From Fundicoccus_A sp052115865 (GTDB taxonomy: Bacteria > Bacillota > Bacilli > Lactobacillales > Aerococcaceae): a DNA stretch of 64,000 nucleotides. The stretch covers positions 124,001 through 188,000 of the forward strand of contig NZ_JBQKME010000004.1 in the NCBI RefSeq assembly GCF_052115865.1, read 5' to 3'. Positions 53,246 to 61,628 of the stretch are shown in pieces (position 1 is the first letter of the stretch; each line of letters opens with the position of its first letter). The position numbers were made by a program, and so were the translations under genes. The notes beneath the pieces were generated by a model. It did not search any database and was not told the origin of the DNA. It worked only from the letters and a program-made list of their open reading frames with translations.

Positions 53246-55169
53246 ATTCCTCACCATCATTTTTTTTTTCAAATAGATACTCTCGATTATGTAAAACCAT
53301 GTCAAGTTCGAACGTCAAATAATCAGCTATTTTTTCTTCGAAAGAAGATTCTTCCGGAATTGAATCATTAAAATAATAGAAAGAATGTAACCATTCATCA
53401 GTAGCCTCTACGGTTGTTTCAACACAAAAATCATTTGTTGTTTCAATTTGGTTATTCCATACATTTAATAGATGCTCTCTTTTATCAACTGCTGAAATAG
53501 TTTCTACCAATCCTATGTGTTTTCTAACCTCGTACCCATCATTTTCAAAATTAATAAACTTAGCTTCATGAGTTTTTAAATGAGGTATTCTAGCTGTAAA
53601 GATAGCTATACAAGGATTTGTTCCCACACCATAAAAAGTGTTTTTATTAAGTGTAATTACGCCTTCAAGTGTATGTTTTTTTAATATATTCTCTTTGACA
53701 TTTTTTTCAAAACTGGTTTTTCCAGTCATTGAACTTTGAGGAACAATAACTGCTACCCTACCACCTTCAACCATTGAATCTAATAAGTGTTCTGTAAATG
53801 ATATCTCATATAATGATTGATTTTCTTTACTTCCTTGTGAATATGGCGGATTCATCATTCCAACAGTGAATTGCTCTTCTTGCAATTTATGAGGATTTGT
53901 AGCTAAAAAGTCAGTATTTTGTAGATTGCTTTTTCCATCTCCTCGTAAAATCATATTAGTTGTAGCAATGGTAAACATTCGTGATTGTGATTCAATACCA
54001 TGTAGCTGATTTTTGCGAATTGAACGTCTTTTAAACTCATCTTCCTGACTAGTTTGTTCTAACATATAATGCATTGCAGCTACAAGAAAACCACCTGTTC
54101 CACATGTTGGATCGAAAACAACATCATCTACACCTATGTTTAATAATTCGCAAAATAGGTCTGTAATATGTCGAGGTGTTAAAACTATTCCTAAAGATTG
54201 TCCATCCCCTCCAGAATAGCTCATAAATTCACCATAAAAACGGCCCAAAACATCTTCACTAGTTTTTGAATATCTAATATTCACATAGATATTATTATAA
54301 AGAAATTCAGTGTAATATTTTAATGGTGATTTTTTCAATTCTTTGTGTTCCGCATTAATTTGGCGGTTGTCTTTAATAATAGTGAATTGATTTAAAACCT
54401 TGTCAAGTTTTGTTGTAGGACTTACCTGCGACCTCTTTAAACTAGATTCAATTGCTTCGTAAATTTTCGTTCCATCATTTTTTACTCTATCTCCTGTTAA
54501 TTGATCTAAAGAAAAGTTTTTAAATTCAATTTCACTCAAAGCGAGTAGAATACCCGATACAATTATTGGTTTATCTTGATCACCAATAGAACCAAAATTA
54601 CGTAATGCTTCATGTAAATCTTGTGCATCTTTTAAAATCATAGCTAATTCTTTTTCTTTATCAGTATCTTCTTTTAGGACTTCTCGAATGTAGTACGTTT
54701 GAATGTTTTCGTGAGAAAAGTTAATAAAAGTTTCTATTTCATCTAGCTCAATATATCTCCCGCGTTCATCAATAAAATAAGGTGTGATTTTGTGATGTTT
54801 TTGGTTACCAGAAACTCCAACTCCGAATATTTTTTTAAAATTAGTTTTTTCAGCAATATTAATGCCATACCAAACTGCTCCGTTTACTGCGAAATTTGTA
54901 ATTCCCACTGGTGTTTTATCCAATACTTCATTTTCATTTTTTAGTTCGTGAAATGTTGTATCTGCTTTATTCTCTATTACAATCACAAAGTCATTTACAA
55001 CTCCAACATATTCTGGCTTACCACTATTCCCTGTCATTCTTTTAGATGAAGATGATAATGCATTATTTATTTCCTTTACAGAACTTTTTTCAGGTTCTAA
55101 CACATCTCCTAATCCTGCATCCTTAATTAAATCATAGACCCAAAGATCTGTTTTTCTTTCTACTGCCAT
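53238..55169 (-). CDS. Fused nuclease and N6-adenine methyltransferase (BcgI A-like, Type IIB/IIG)
   Basis: The first 150 residues hold a restriction-nuclease-like fold with a candidate PD-(D/E)xK core (DFVIVIENKADTTFHELKNE). An N6-adenine methyltransferase follows with SAM motif DPTCGTGGFLVAAM and catalytic NPPYSQG. With 643 residues and a two-TRD partner, this matches the BcgI A plus B layout, in which one fused RM protein and one S subunit cut on both sides of the site. No separate HsdR is present. AAAGGAG precedes ATG at 55169. Confidence 0.82.
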   Translation of the reverse strand: MAVERKTDLWVYDLIKDAGLGDVLEPEKSSVKEINNALSSSSKRMTGNSGKPEYVGVVNDFVIVIENKADTTFHELKNENEVLDKTPVGITNFAVNGAVWYGINIAEKTNFKKIFGVGVSGNQKHHKITPYFIDERGRYIELDEIETFINFSHENIQTYYIREVLKEDTDKEKELAMILKDAQDLHEALRNFGSIGDQDKPIIVSGILLALSEIEFKNFSLDQLTGDRVKNDGTKIYEAIESSLKRSQVSPTTKLDKVLNQFTIIKDNRQINAEHKELKKSPLKYYTEFLYNNIYVNIRYSKTSEDVLGRFYGEFMSYSGGDGQSLGIVLTPRHITDLFCELLNIGVDDVVFDPTCGTGGFLVAAMHYMLEQTSQEDEFKRRSIRKNQLHGIESQSRMFTIATTNMILRGDGKSNLQNTDFLATNPHKLQEEQFTVGMMNPPYSQGSKENQSLYEISFTEHLLDSMVEGGRVAVIVPQSSMTGKTSFEKNVKENILKKHTLEGVITLNKNTFYGVGTNPCIAIFTARIPHLKTHEAKFINFENDGYEVRKHIGLVETISAVDKREHLLNVWNNQIETTNDFCVETTVEATDEWLHSFYYFNDSIPEESSFEEKIADYLTFELDMVLHNREYLFEKKNDGEEYD

Positions 55170-55374
55170 TAGTCTTCTCCTTTTATACAATGTAAATTCA
55201 ATTATACATGATTATTAAATTATTCTAAAGCTCATTTAAGAGTACACGTTGAGCCAGTAGGTAAAAATTTCTTCTCATTTTAACAATAAAAGATATTAAC
55301 CTATAAATTGAACATTAGGAAACAGCAATACTGTATCAGTAGTTAAGTGCGAAAAAATCAAAAAATAGTCGCAC

Positions 55375-55464
55375 ATTTAAAATGGATTTCAAGGGTAAAC
55401 ATGCAGTTGCTTGTAAACTCCTTGCGTCGCTAACAAGCACTAGCCCTTGATATCCATTTGAAAT
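55375..55464. repeat. Large nested inverted repeat (potential cruciform) upstream of radC
   Basis: ATTTAAAATGGATTTCAAGG (55375-55394) pairs imperfectly with CCTTGATATCCATTTGAAAT (55445-55464). Inside it TGCTTGT (55408-55414) pairs with ACAAGCA (55433-55439). No frame covers it. Such structures occur at single-strand origins and transposon ends; nothing here decides which. Confidence 0.7.
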
Positions 55465-55526
55465 ATGCAACTTTGAAAGTAAGCCAGCCACAAAGGCAGG
55501 TAATACAATCAAAGGAAGTGTAAATT

Positions 55527-56087
55527 ATGAAAATAGTATCATTGTTAAGTAGCAAAGCGCGAGAAATTTTTAAAGAAGTTTCGGTGACTGAACTCTTAAA
55601 CCCAAATTTTATTATTGATAATCAAATACTCACTAAAAGAGATATTGAAAAACTATCAATAATACGCGAAGCTTATGAGTTATATGCCTTGGATAGTCTT
55701 AAGAATGTACAAATAGGAAGTTCAAGACAAATGATGTACCATTTAGAAAAGATAATGTGCCATTACAAAGAAGAAGTTTTAGTTGTTCTATTGTTAAACA
55801 CAAAAAATGAAATTATTAAGATGGAACAAATTTTCAAAGGGACGGTAAATTCTAGCAACGCACACCCTAGAGAAATATTCAGAAAGGCTGTTCAATACGA
55901 AACAGCAAGGATTGCGATAGCTCACAATCACCCTTCTGGTGACTCTGAACCATCAGAAGCAGACATCTATTTTACTAAACGAATGATAGCTTGTGGAGAA
56001 TTAATGGGAATTGAATTACTAGACCATATCATAGTTGGAAAAGGTCAATCAGTTTCATTAAGAGAAATTACAAACTTCTGGAGTTAA
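55527..56087 (+). CDS. radC: RadC family JAB/JAMM-domain protein
   Basis: The metal-binding JAMM motif is intact in IAIAHNHPSGDSEPSEADIYFTKR, preceded by the typical LLNTKNEIIKMEQIFKGTVNSSNAHPREIFRKAV. The protein has 186 residues; an N-terminal HhH region is missing or divergent. RadC proteins were once thought to be repair factors but their role is unclear; they are common on mobile elements. GGAAGTG precedes ATG. The gene starts a plus-strand run of small genes separated by repeated hairpins. Confidence 0.88.
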   Translation: MKIVSLLSSKAREIFKEVSVTELLNPNFIIDNQILTKRDIEKLSIIREAYELYALDSLKNVQIGSSRQMMYHLEKIMCHYKEEVLVVLLLNTKNEIIKMEQIFKGTVNSSNAHPREIFRKAVQYETARIAIAHNHPSGDSEPSEADIYFTKRMIACGELMGIELLDHIIVGKGQSVSLREITNFWS

Positions 56088-56104
56088 AAATATAACAAGC
56101 GCTT

Positions 56105-56131
56105 CACTTCTTGCCACCATGGCAAGAAGTG
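56105..56131 (+). repeat. Punctuating hairpin, copy 1
   Basis: CACTTCTTGCC (56105-56115) and GGCAAGAAGTG (56121-56131) form a perfect stem just after radC. The same core, CTTCTTGCCAnnnTGGCAAGAAG, recurs at 56375 and in variant form at 57131. Confidence 0.85.
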
Positions 56132-56155
56132 AATATGAAAAGGAGAAAAAATATA

Positions 56156-56350
56156 ATGAATAAAAATGTATTGATTATGCTTGCGCAGTTAGAAACATTA
56201 CAAAGCTTCGATATTAAATCATATGTACAGGCGGTTATTGCACTTGAAACAAACATTTATAATCAAGATGAACTAGATTTAATATATGATAAATGGCTAG
56301 ATAATGACCTACCACTAATTAATCAAACATTCCAAAATGTGGTATATTGA
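56156..56350 (+). CDS. Small hypothetical protein
   Basis: A 64-residue protein (NKNVLIMLAQLETLQSFDIKSYVQAVIALETNIYNQDELDLIYDKW) beginning ATG at 56156 after AAAGGAGAAAA. It is mainly helical and acidic. No family is recognised. It lies between radC and higB, flanked by two copies of the hairpin. Confidence 0.6.
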   Translation: MNKNVLIMLAQLETLQSFDIKSYVQAVIALETNIYNQDELDLIYDKWLDNDLPLINQTFQNVVY

Positions 56351-56374
56351 TAGCTAAAAATAAGATAATAAATA

Positions 56375-56401
56375 AACTTCTTGCCACTATGGCAAGAAGT
56401 T
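56375..56401 (+). repeat. Punctuating hairpin, copy 2
   Basis: AACTTCTTGCC (56375-56385) and GGCAAGAAGTT (56391-56401), loop ACTAT. It lacks a strong T tract. Confidence 0.85.
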
Positions 56402-56442
56402 TAAATGTTACTCACAACGAAAATATGAAAAGTTGGTGAATG

Positions 56443-56464
56443 ATTATATCATTTATGATATAAT
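56443..56464 (+). promoter_or_regulatory. higBA promoter -10 inside a 10+10 palindrome
   Basis: ATTATATCAT-TT-ATGATATAAT is a perfect palindrome whose right arm ends in TATAAT (56459-56464). The higB ATG at 56471 lies 7 bases after it, so the transcript may be leaderless. The palindrome is the obvious operator for the antitoxin, consistent with autorepression. Confidence 0.65.
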
Positions 56465-56470
56465 ACAAAT

Positions 56471-56821
56471 ATGGAAAAACAAGTTGAATTTGAATTATTA
56501 ATTGTTAATGGCAAATCCGAAATTATCAATTTTATCGAAAGTCTTAATGATAAGGATATGGATAAACTCTTAATTACGATAGACAAAATTGAAGAATATG
56601 GCATAGAAGTAGCTAAAAAAATGAAATGGATAAAAAAACTAGATAAAGAATTTTTTGAAATCCGCTCTAGTGTTGGTAATAATATACAACGTTGTCTTTA
56701 TTTTCAGAAAGTAGACAACATCTATCTTATTATTCATGGTTTCACTAAGAAAACGCAAAAGACACCAAAGAAGGAAATCGATCATGCACAACATTTGATG
56801 AAACGATATAAGGAGAGATAA
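56471..56821 (+). CDS. higB: HigB/Gp49-like toxin (RelE superfamily)
   Basis: The 116-residue protein matches phage-derived Gp49/HigB toxins: ...MKWIKKLDKEFFEIRSSVGNNIQRCLYFQKVDNIYLIIHGFTKKTQKTPKKEIDHAQ. Relatives are ribosome-dependent mRNA endonucleases. The toxin gene comes first and the antitoxin starts 3 bases after, the inverted order typical of higBA. No ribosome binding site is clear upstream, consistent with leaderless translation. Confidence 0.87.
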   Translation: MEKQVEFELLIVNGKSEIINFIESLNDKDMDKLLITIDKIEEYGIEVAKKMKWIKKLDKEFFEIRSSVGNNIQRCLYFQKVDNIYLIIHGFTKKTQKTPKKEIDHAQHLMKRYKER

Positions 56822-56824
56822 ACA

Positions 56825-57115
56825 ATGGAAAAGTTTACTACAAGAAAGGTATCCGACTATATTAATGAGATGAAACTAGCGGATAAAGAGTTTTCAGAAA
56901 GAATGGAAATTGAGAGTAAAAAACTTGATTACGCTGTTTTAGTAATGAAATTAAGAGAGTCTATGGGATTAACTCAAGATGAATTTGCTAAATTAGTACA
57001 TAAACCACAATCAACCATAGCACGAATTGAAAACGGAAACGCTAATCCTACTATCAAAACACTTGAAACTATTGCAGAACTTAGTGGAAAAAAATTAGTA
57101 ATGAGTTTTGAATAA
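56825..57115 (+). CDS. higA: HigA-like antitoxin (XRE family)
   Basis: A 96-residue protein with a C-terminal Cro/CI helix-turn-helix (LRESMGLTQDEFAKLVHKPQSTIARIENGNANPTIKTLETIAELSG). It should neutralise HigB and repress the operon through the upstream palindrome. AAGGAGAG lies before ATG. Confidence 0.9.
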   Translation: MEKFTTRKVSDYINEMKLADKEFSERMEIESKKLDYAVLVMKLRESMGLTQDEFAKLVHKPQSTIARIENGNANPTIKTLETIAELSGKKLVMSFE

Positions 57116-57128
57116 TTCTTCATTAAAA

Positions 57129-57166
57129 AAGAACTTCTTGCCATCCTGGCAAAAAGTTCTTTTTTG
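57129..57166 (+). terminator. Terminator after higA; punctuating hairpin, copy 3
   Basis: AAGAACTTCTTGCCA and TGGCAAAAAGTTCTT form a near-perfect stem followed by TTTT. It shares its core with the hairpins at 56105 and 56375, and of the three is the only clear terminator. Confidence 0.85.
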
Positions 57167-57192
57167 TTCAAAATTCATCTAAGTTTTTCGAT

Positions 57193-57591
57193 TTAAGATT
57201 TAATTCTTAATTCTTCTTTAATAGCAGTCTGTAAAATATTAGAGAAATTTACTTTGCGTTTTTCAGCTTCGTCATTTAACCATTTTGGAATCGTTAATGT
57301 CTTTTTTACCGCTTGTAAGTCTGCTTTCTGTTTAATCGGTGCAATCCAAACGTCAGCATAGGCCACTCTTTCATTTTCGTGTATTGTATCAAAATCTAAT
57401 GATACTTCCGGTAATGGTTTTCCTTGTTTGATCATTGTAAATAAAACACCGCCTAAAACATCTTTAGCGTTTATCATTGCTTCTTCTAAAGTTTCACCAT
57501 CTGTAAAGCAATTTTCAAAATCTATAAAATCCACATAGAAAATGTCATCCTCATGAGTAATTATGTATGGGTAAGTAACTAATGTCTGCAT
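57193..57591 (-). CDS. hicB: HicB-like antitoxin
   Basis: The N-terminal HicB fold reads YPYIITHEDDIFYVDFIDFENCFTDGETLEEAMINAKDVLG, and the C-terminus is a ribbon-helix-helix-like segment (KKTLTIPKWLNDEAEKRKVNFSNILQTAIKEEL). ATG at 57591 follows AGAGGAG; longer in-frame starts overlap hicA and lack a site. It counters HicA and represses the promoter upstream. Confidence 0.9.
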   Translation of the reverse strand: MQTLVTYPYIITHEDDIFYVDFIDFENCFTDGETLEEAMINAKDVLGGVLFTMIKQGKPLPEVSLDFDTIHENERVAYADVWIAPIKQKADLQAVKKTLTIPKWLNDEAEKRKVNFSNILQTAIKEELRIKS

Positions 57592-57623
57592 ATATACTAC
57601 TCCTCTTTCCTTAAAGGACAGGA

Positions 57624-57815
57624 CTAAAATTTTAGCCCTGTAATCCTTTCGATTTTTGTTAAAGTTCCAGATGGTATATCTTTTTTCGTACATTTTACAG
57701 GACATATCTTTCCATCTTTTGTATAGATTTCATGAGAGCCTGTTGTATGGTCAAGAATCCAACCATCTTTTTTTAGTTCTTTAACAACTATTCGGTAAGG
57801 TTTGGTTTTTGACAT
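57624..57815 (-). CDS. hicA: HicA-like mRNA interferase toxin
   Basis: A 63-residue double-stranded-RNA-binding-fold toxin with the catalytic histidine in HTTGSHEIYTKDGK. It precedes hicB by 32 bases on the same strand. AAGGAGG precedes ATG. Confidence 0.9.
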   Translation of the reverse strand: MSKTKPYRIVVKELKKDGWILDHTTGSHEIYTKDGKICPVKCTKKDIPSGTLTKIERITGLKF

Positions 57816-57838
57816 GTCATGTCCTCCTTACAACATTA

Positions 57839-57867
57839 ATTATACGTGTTATTTACACGTGTGTCAA
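57839..57867 (-). promoter_or_regulatory. Consensus promoter of hicAB
   Basis: On the minus strand TTGACA (57867-57862), 17-bp spacer, TATAAT (57844-57839). The spacer contains two direct CACGT-type motifs (CACGTG and CACGTA), a plausible HicB operator. Confidence 0.88.
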
Positions 57868-58294
57868 TAAAAGCTATTCATAATAACCCTTTAAAAGCAT
57901 AAATTACAATGTCTTATCAAAAGTATTTAAATGTTGATTCGATTCTATGTTAAAAAATCGAAATTTATAGTATTCTTCCCTTTATTTTCAAATTCAAGAT
58001 GGTTGATAATATTACTTTTAATTTTTTCGCTATTATCTGATTTTGAAATAATATCAATGTTATCAATTCTTGATGTTTTTAGATACTCATTTACTTTCTC
58101 ATTGACTACCGCCAGCGATTATTACCAATTAAGCCAACTTTTTTACCGCCTAATGCCAAACAATGTACCACCGTTTGCCACGAAATATACCATGTATTTA
58201 AATATCCCACAATCAGCTGATACAAGCATGATTGTGGGATGAATTATACAATCCTTTGGATTGATGAACTAATTATTTTATTGATTCACAAATA
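57868..58294 (-). other. Region with a decayed minus-strand coding remnant
   Basis: On the minus strand between about 58110 and 57950 the frame reads NEKVNEYLKTSRIDNIDIISKS, DNSEKIKSNIINHLEFENKG, then a stop. The upstream part (GGKKVGLIGNN) is interrupted by stops. It looks like a pseudogene remnant of unknown family. A palindrome CCCACAATCA (58208-58217) and TGATTGTGGG (58229-58238) is also present. Confidence 0.35.
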
Positions 58295-58825
58295 TTAACT
58301 CTTCCATTCTTCACGCAAAATACCCATTCTGACTGAATCGTAATAATATTCATTATAATATCGTACTTTCCTTATTCTTGCTTCCATCTTCATACCTAAT
58401 TTTTCTCCAACTCGAATCATGCGGTTATTGCCAGACCATGTCGTAAATCCGACACGCACCAATGGAAGTGTATTAAACAAATGATTAATCCATATTTTTA
58501 ACGCACGAGTTCCTATACCTTTTCCCCAGTTACGAGATTCATAGAGTAGGATTCCCGCTTCCAACCATTTGGAAGGTTCATGTTCCCAATAATACGTCAC
58601 GACTCCTATAAAAACTCCGTTTATTTCAATTGCCCAACAATCTTTTTGATTAACCCAAGAATCGGATTTTTTCATAAAATCCTCATACGTCTTTGAAGTA
58701 TGAGGATAGTACGGAGCATCCCATTTTTTCCATTCAGGAGCTTCTTCTTTATAAACAAGTTCCCAAATATTAAATAAATCTTTTTCTTCAATTGGACGAA
58801 TAGTTAATTCTTCATCTTTATACAT
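58295..58825 (-). CDS. GNAT family N-acetyltransferase (RimJ/RimL type)
   Basis: The 176-residue protein has the acetyl-CoA binding loop in ESRNWGKGIGTRALKIWINHLF and the C-terminal RVGFTTWSGNNRMIRVGEKLGMKMEARIRKV. Substrates of this subgroup vary widely (ribosomal proteins, aminoglycosides, small molecules), so none is assigned. Confidence 0.87.
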   Translation of the reverse strand: MYKDEELTIRPIEEKDLFNIWELVYKEEAPEWKKWDAPYYPHTSKTYEDFMKKSDSWVNQKDCWAIEINGVFIGVVTYYWEHEPSKWLEAGILLYESRNWGKGIGTRALKIWINHLFNTLPLVRVGFTTWSGNNRMIRVGEKLGMKMEARIRKVRYYNEYYYDSVRMGILREEWKS

Positions 58826-59021
58826 GAAATCCTCTTTTCACTTTTTTATTTTTGATTGAAAAGAAGAAATTTTGTGTACCTACTTTTCAATCACCGATTT
58901 TGTATAATATTTTTTCATTTTAATCACGCCTTTCAATTTAATTATTCATATTGTAACATTTCACTACAGCGCATACAATTCGGGCTTAAATACACTTTTG
59001 AATATTGGATAAAAGAGTGTG

Positions 59022-59268
59022 TTAAATGCTGTTGGAAAGGCCGTTCCGCTCACGCATTGAAACATCCCCGTCAATCTTTATTTCGTGAGAATTGTAGACT
59101 ATCCGATCTATAATAGCTTCGCCGGTTGGACCACTTCCCAGTTTATGATGCCAACCTTCAGGACTCATTTGCGTACAGAATATTGTAGAACTCGTTTTTT
59201 CTCGTTTCTCAATGATTTCCATCGTTAAGTAGAGCTCCTCTTCATTTAAATCATTTAGGAGCCATTCA
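59022..59268 (-). mobile_element. Second IS21-family IstB remnant
   Basis: The frame reads WLLNDLNEEELYLTMEIIEKREKTSSTIFCTQMSPEGWHHKLG, then GEAIIDRIVYNSHEIKIDG, the C-terminal part of IstB. It is diverged from the copy at 49095-49388, so the two are separate insertions. The Walker A half and istA are absent. Confidence 0.78.
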
Positions 59269-59381
59269 TCTTATGAAAAGTAAAATATTATGTAAAGTAA
59301 GGCACTGAAACTGTAATTTCAATGCCTTTTGAAGAAAGTTTCTTTTCATAATAGAGAGTTCCAATTCTCATATTACTAACT

Positions 59382-60401
59382 CTAAATAAATTCTTTCAAC
59401 CAATCTAGTAGAACTTCTTTTTCATTCATAGTCAATATTTCTTCTGGAAGAACATTATTACTAGCTGCTTCGATTGCTTTTCGTTTAATTTCTGGATTAG
59501 ATTTCGCATAGATTTCCGTTGTTGTGACGGATACATGACCTAAAAAATCTCGAATATAAATCAAATTAACATTTGCTTCTAGTAAGTGCATTGCTTTACT
59601 ATGCCTTAAGGCATGAGGTGAAATTTTTACTGGGAAATGATTAGAGTTATTTATACGTGCTATTTCAAAGTGTTTTTTTAGAATATAACCTATGCCAGCA
59701 CGACTGAGTCTTCTTTTCCGTTTATTAAAGAAGACTGGAATTTCAAGGTTTTTTTCATCGATTAATTGGTAGTCATCTATATAAGATTTCAAGATATTTA
59801 CTGTCTGCGGTGTAATTGGTATTACACGTACTTTTTGTCCTTTACCAAGTAACTTTACAGTTGCTGGAGAAGACAGTCTCAAATCACAAATATTTAAATC
59901 TATCATTTCCTGAACCCTTGCACCTGTATCATACAAAAGCGTCAAAATGGCTAAATCTCTTTTTCCCTCTTTGGTTTTACCATTTGGAGTAGCTAAGAGT
60001 TTTCGAATTGCATTAATTGATAAATAAGTCATTTGTCCTGTATTTTGAACTTTTCTTGTTTTTATTGAAAGGATGGAATTACATCTCTCCAAGTTCTCAG
60101 GCGTTTCAATTTGTAGAAATCGAAAAAAAGATTGAAGTGCAGCAAGTCTTTGATTTCGTGTTCTGATGGCGTATCCTTTTTCATCTACTAGCCAATTCAG
60201 AAAATCTTCAATAAAGTCTTTATTCATATCGGTGAGTTTCATTTTTTCGGGCTTTAAATTAAGAACATCAGTGCAATATCTTAATAAAACGGTGAATGTA
60301 TCGCGATATGATTTGACTGTATTTTCACTATAGTCCATTCTTGACGGGATGTATCTAAGAAAGTATAAAGATAAATATTTTCCGAAATTATATTTACTCA
60401 T
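59382..60401 (-). CDS. Tyrosine recombinase, third gene of a recombinase trio
   Basis: A 339-residue XerC/D-like recombinase with all catalytic features: YDTGARVQEMIDL (Arg), VRVIPIT, SPHALRHSKAMHLLEANV (His-x-x-Arg), IRDFLGHVSVTTTEIYAKSNP (His, Tyr). It overlaps the previous gene by 8 bases, a hallmark of recombinase-in-trio (RIT) elements where three different recombinases are encoded in series. Confidence 0.9.
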   Translation of the reverse strand: MSKYNFGKYLSLYFLRYIPSRMDYSENTVKSYRDTFTVLLRYCTDVLNLKPEKMKLTDMNKDFIEDFLNWLVDEKGYAIRTRNQRLAALQSFFRFLQIETPENLERCNSILSIKTRKVQNTGQMTYLSINAIRKLLATPNGKTKEGKRDLAILTLLYDTGARVQEMIDLNICDLRLSSPATVKLLGKGQKVRVIPITPQTVNILKSYIDDYQLIDEKNLEIPVFFNKRKRRLSRAGIGYILKKHFEIARINNSNHFPVKISPHALRHSKAMHLLEANVNLIYIRDFLGHVSVTTTEIYAKSNPEIKRKAIEAASNNVLPEEILTMNEKEVLLDWLKEFI

Positions 60402-61383
60402 TTTCTTTCACCTCCGGAAATACATCCTGATACATTCCAGCAGTTAAATTAATGATGATACCATAGGCATCACTCGTCAGCCGCAGATACTGTTCTGTAC
60501 TTATAATATCACTGTGTCCCATATACGTCTGTAATATTGGAAGTGCAGAATAAGCATCTTGTCCCTGGCTAACCATTTTTTCCAAAGAATGAACTGCAAA
60601 AGTGTGACGTAAATCATGTATCCTGGGATTAACAGATCCAGAAGAAATTATTCCAGCTTTGAGTAATATTCTTCTAAAATCGTTTAATATCGAAACACTT
60701 TTGTATTTTTGAGCATCAGGAGCTGGATAAAAATAATCTTTGGTTTTCATATCAAATGCCATTTTTTTGACATAATTACAGCAATAATCCGTTAAGGTTT
60801 CTGACATAGGAACGAGCCGCGTTATATTGTTTTTGGCTTTATTTATTGTAATTACACCATTTTTTAAGTTGATATCTGTTTTATGCAGAGTCAAAGCTTC
60901 ATTAATCCGTAATCCACATCCGTATAACATTCGTAAGAGCATTGGATAAATGAGACTATCATATTCACTATTCTCCGCCAAGCTTAAAGTATCAATTATC
61001 GACCAAATATTTGAAATTTCTTTATGTGTGAAAATATAGGGGGTAAAGTTATCTCTTATTTTAACAAACTCATTTTTCGGAAATACATAGAAATTGAATT
61101 CTAATGTATTCATGAACAGGGCAAACTGTCTAATAGTGCTCATCCTCTGGTGCTGTGTTTTAGTAGACTCATTGCCTCGTTTACTCACATAATCATTCAC
61201 CATCTTCTTTGTAAGAATAGGGTTTTTGAGTTCATATGTTTTAAAAAAATTATCAATCTGTCTTAATCTATAGTAGGATGACACTTGAAATTTATAACCT
61301 AAACTTTTTTTATGATCGACATACATAGAGCAATATCTAGCGAAAGGTCCATTAAAGATGTATTCCTTTTCTGTATCTATCAT
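60394..61383 (-). CDS. Tyrosine recombinase, second gene of a recombinase trio
   Basis: A 329-residue recombinase with MLYGCGLRINEALTL, PRIHDLRHTFAVHSLEKM and LQTYMGHSDIISTEQYLRL, so the catalytic residues look intact. It overlaps the gene before it by 4 bases and the one after it by 8 bases. Confidence 0.9.
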   Translation of the reverse strand: MIDTEKEYIFNGPFARYCSMYVDHKKSLGYKFQVSSYYRLRQIDNFFKTYELKNPILTKKMVNDYVSKRGNESTKTQHQRMSTIRQFALFMNTLEFNFYVFPKNEFVKIRDNFTPYIFTHKEISNIWSIIDTLSLAENSEYDSLIYPMLLRMLYGCGLRINEALTLHKTDINLKNGVITINKAKNNITRLVPMSETLTDYCCNYVKKMAFDMKTKDYFYPAPDAQKYKSVSILNDFRRILLKAGIISSGSVNPRIHDLRHTFAVHSLEKMVSQGQDAYSALPILQTYMGHSDIISTEQYLRLTSDAYGIIINLTAGMYQDVFPEVKENE

Positions 61384-61628
61384 AAGGGTACCTCCAAACC
61401 AACGGTTCGGAGCTGTTCGATATCGATACGAAGATACATCTTAGTCGTATTCGAATTTTCATGGCCTATGATTCCTGAAATAATAGGCAACGGTGTGTTA
61501 TCTTGTAAAAGGTTGCTTGCCAAGCTGTGCCTCATTGCATGGAGTCCATGTTTTCTCCCATTGGTTTCAATTTCTGAAAGAATCAAATATTTATTAACTA
61601 CACTCCAGATCAACTGAGACAGAAACAA
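61380..61628 (-). pseudogene. Tyrosine recombinase, first gene of a recombinase trio, 5'-truncated
   Basis: Only the C-terminal catalytic part is left: HGLHAMRHSLASNLLQDNTPLPIISGIIGHENSNTTKMYLRI, with HxxR, GH and the Tyr. The N-terminal 300 or so residues and the first catalytic Arg are missing. Its upstream end abuts the serine recombinase remnant at about 61600-61630, so a deletion or insertion joined two mobile elements here. Confidence 0.85.

Noticed and set aside
53246..53305. Longer N-terminus of the specificity subunit
   Set aside because: These codons overlap the methyltransferase end out of frame; ATG 53245 has GGTGAGGA and gives the usual overlapping arrangement.
49829..55169. Complete Type I restriction system or Gabija
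   Set aside because: No HsdR translocase exists: the helicase has UvrD-type rather than HsdR motifs. No OLD-family GajA is present either.
57931..58242. 103-residue plus-strand gene
   Set aside because: Its composition fits being the antisense of a minus-strand coding remnant; no convincing ribosome binding site or family.
61312..61617. Plus-strand 101-residue frame across the recombinase trio junction
   Set aside because: It is antisense to conserved recombinase motifs.
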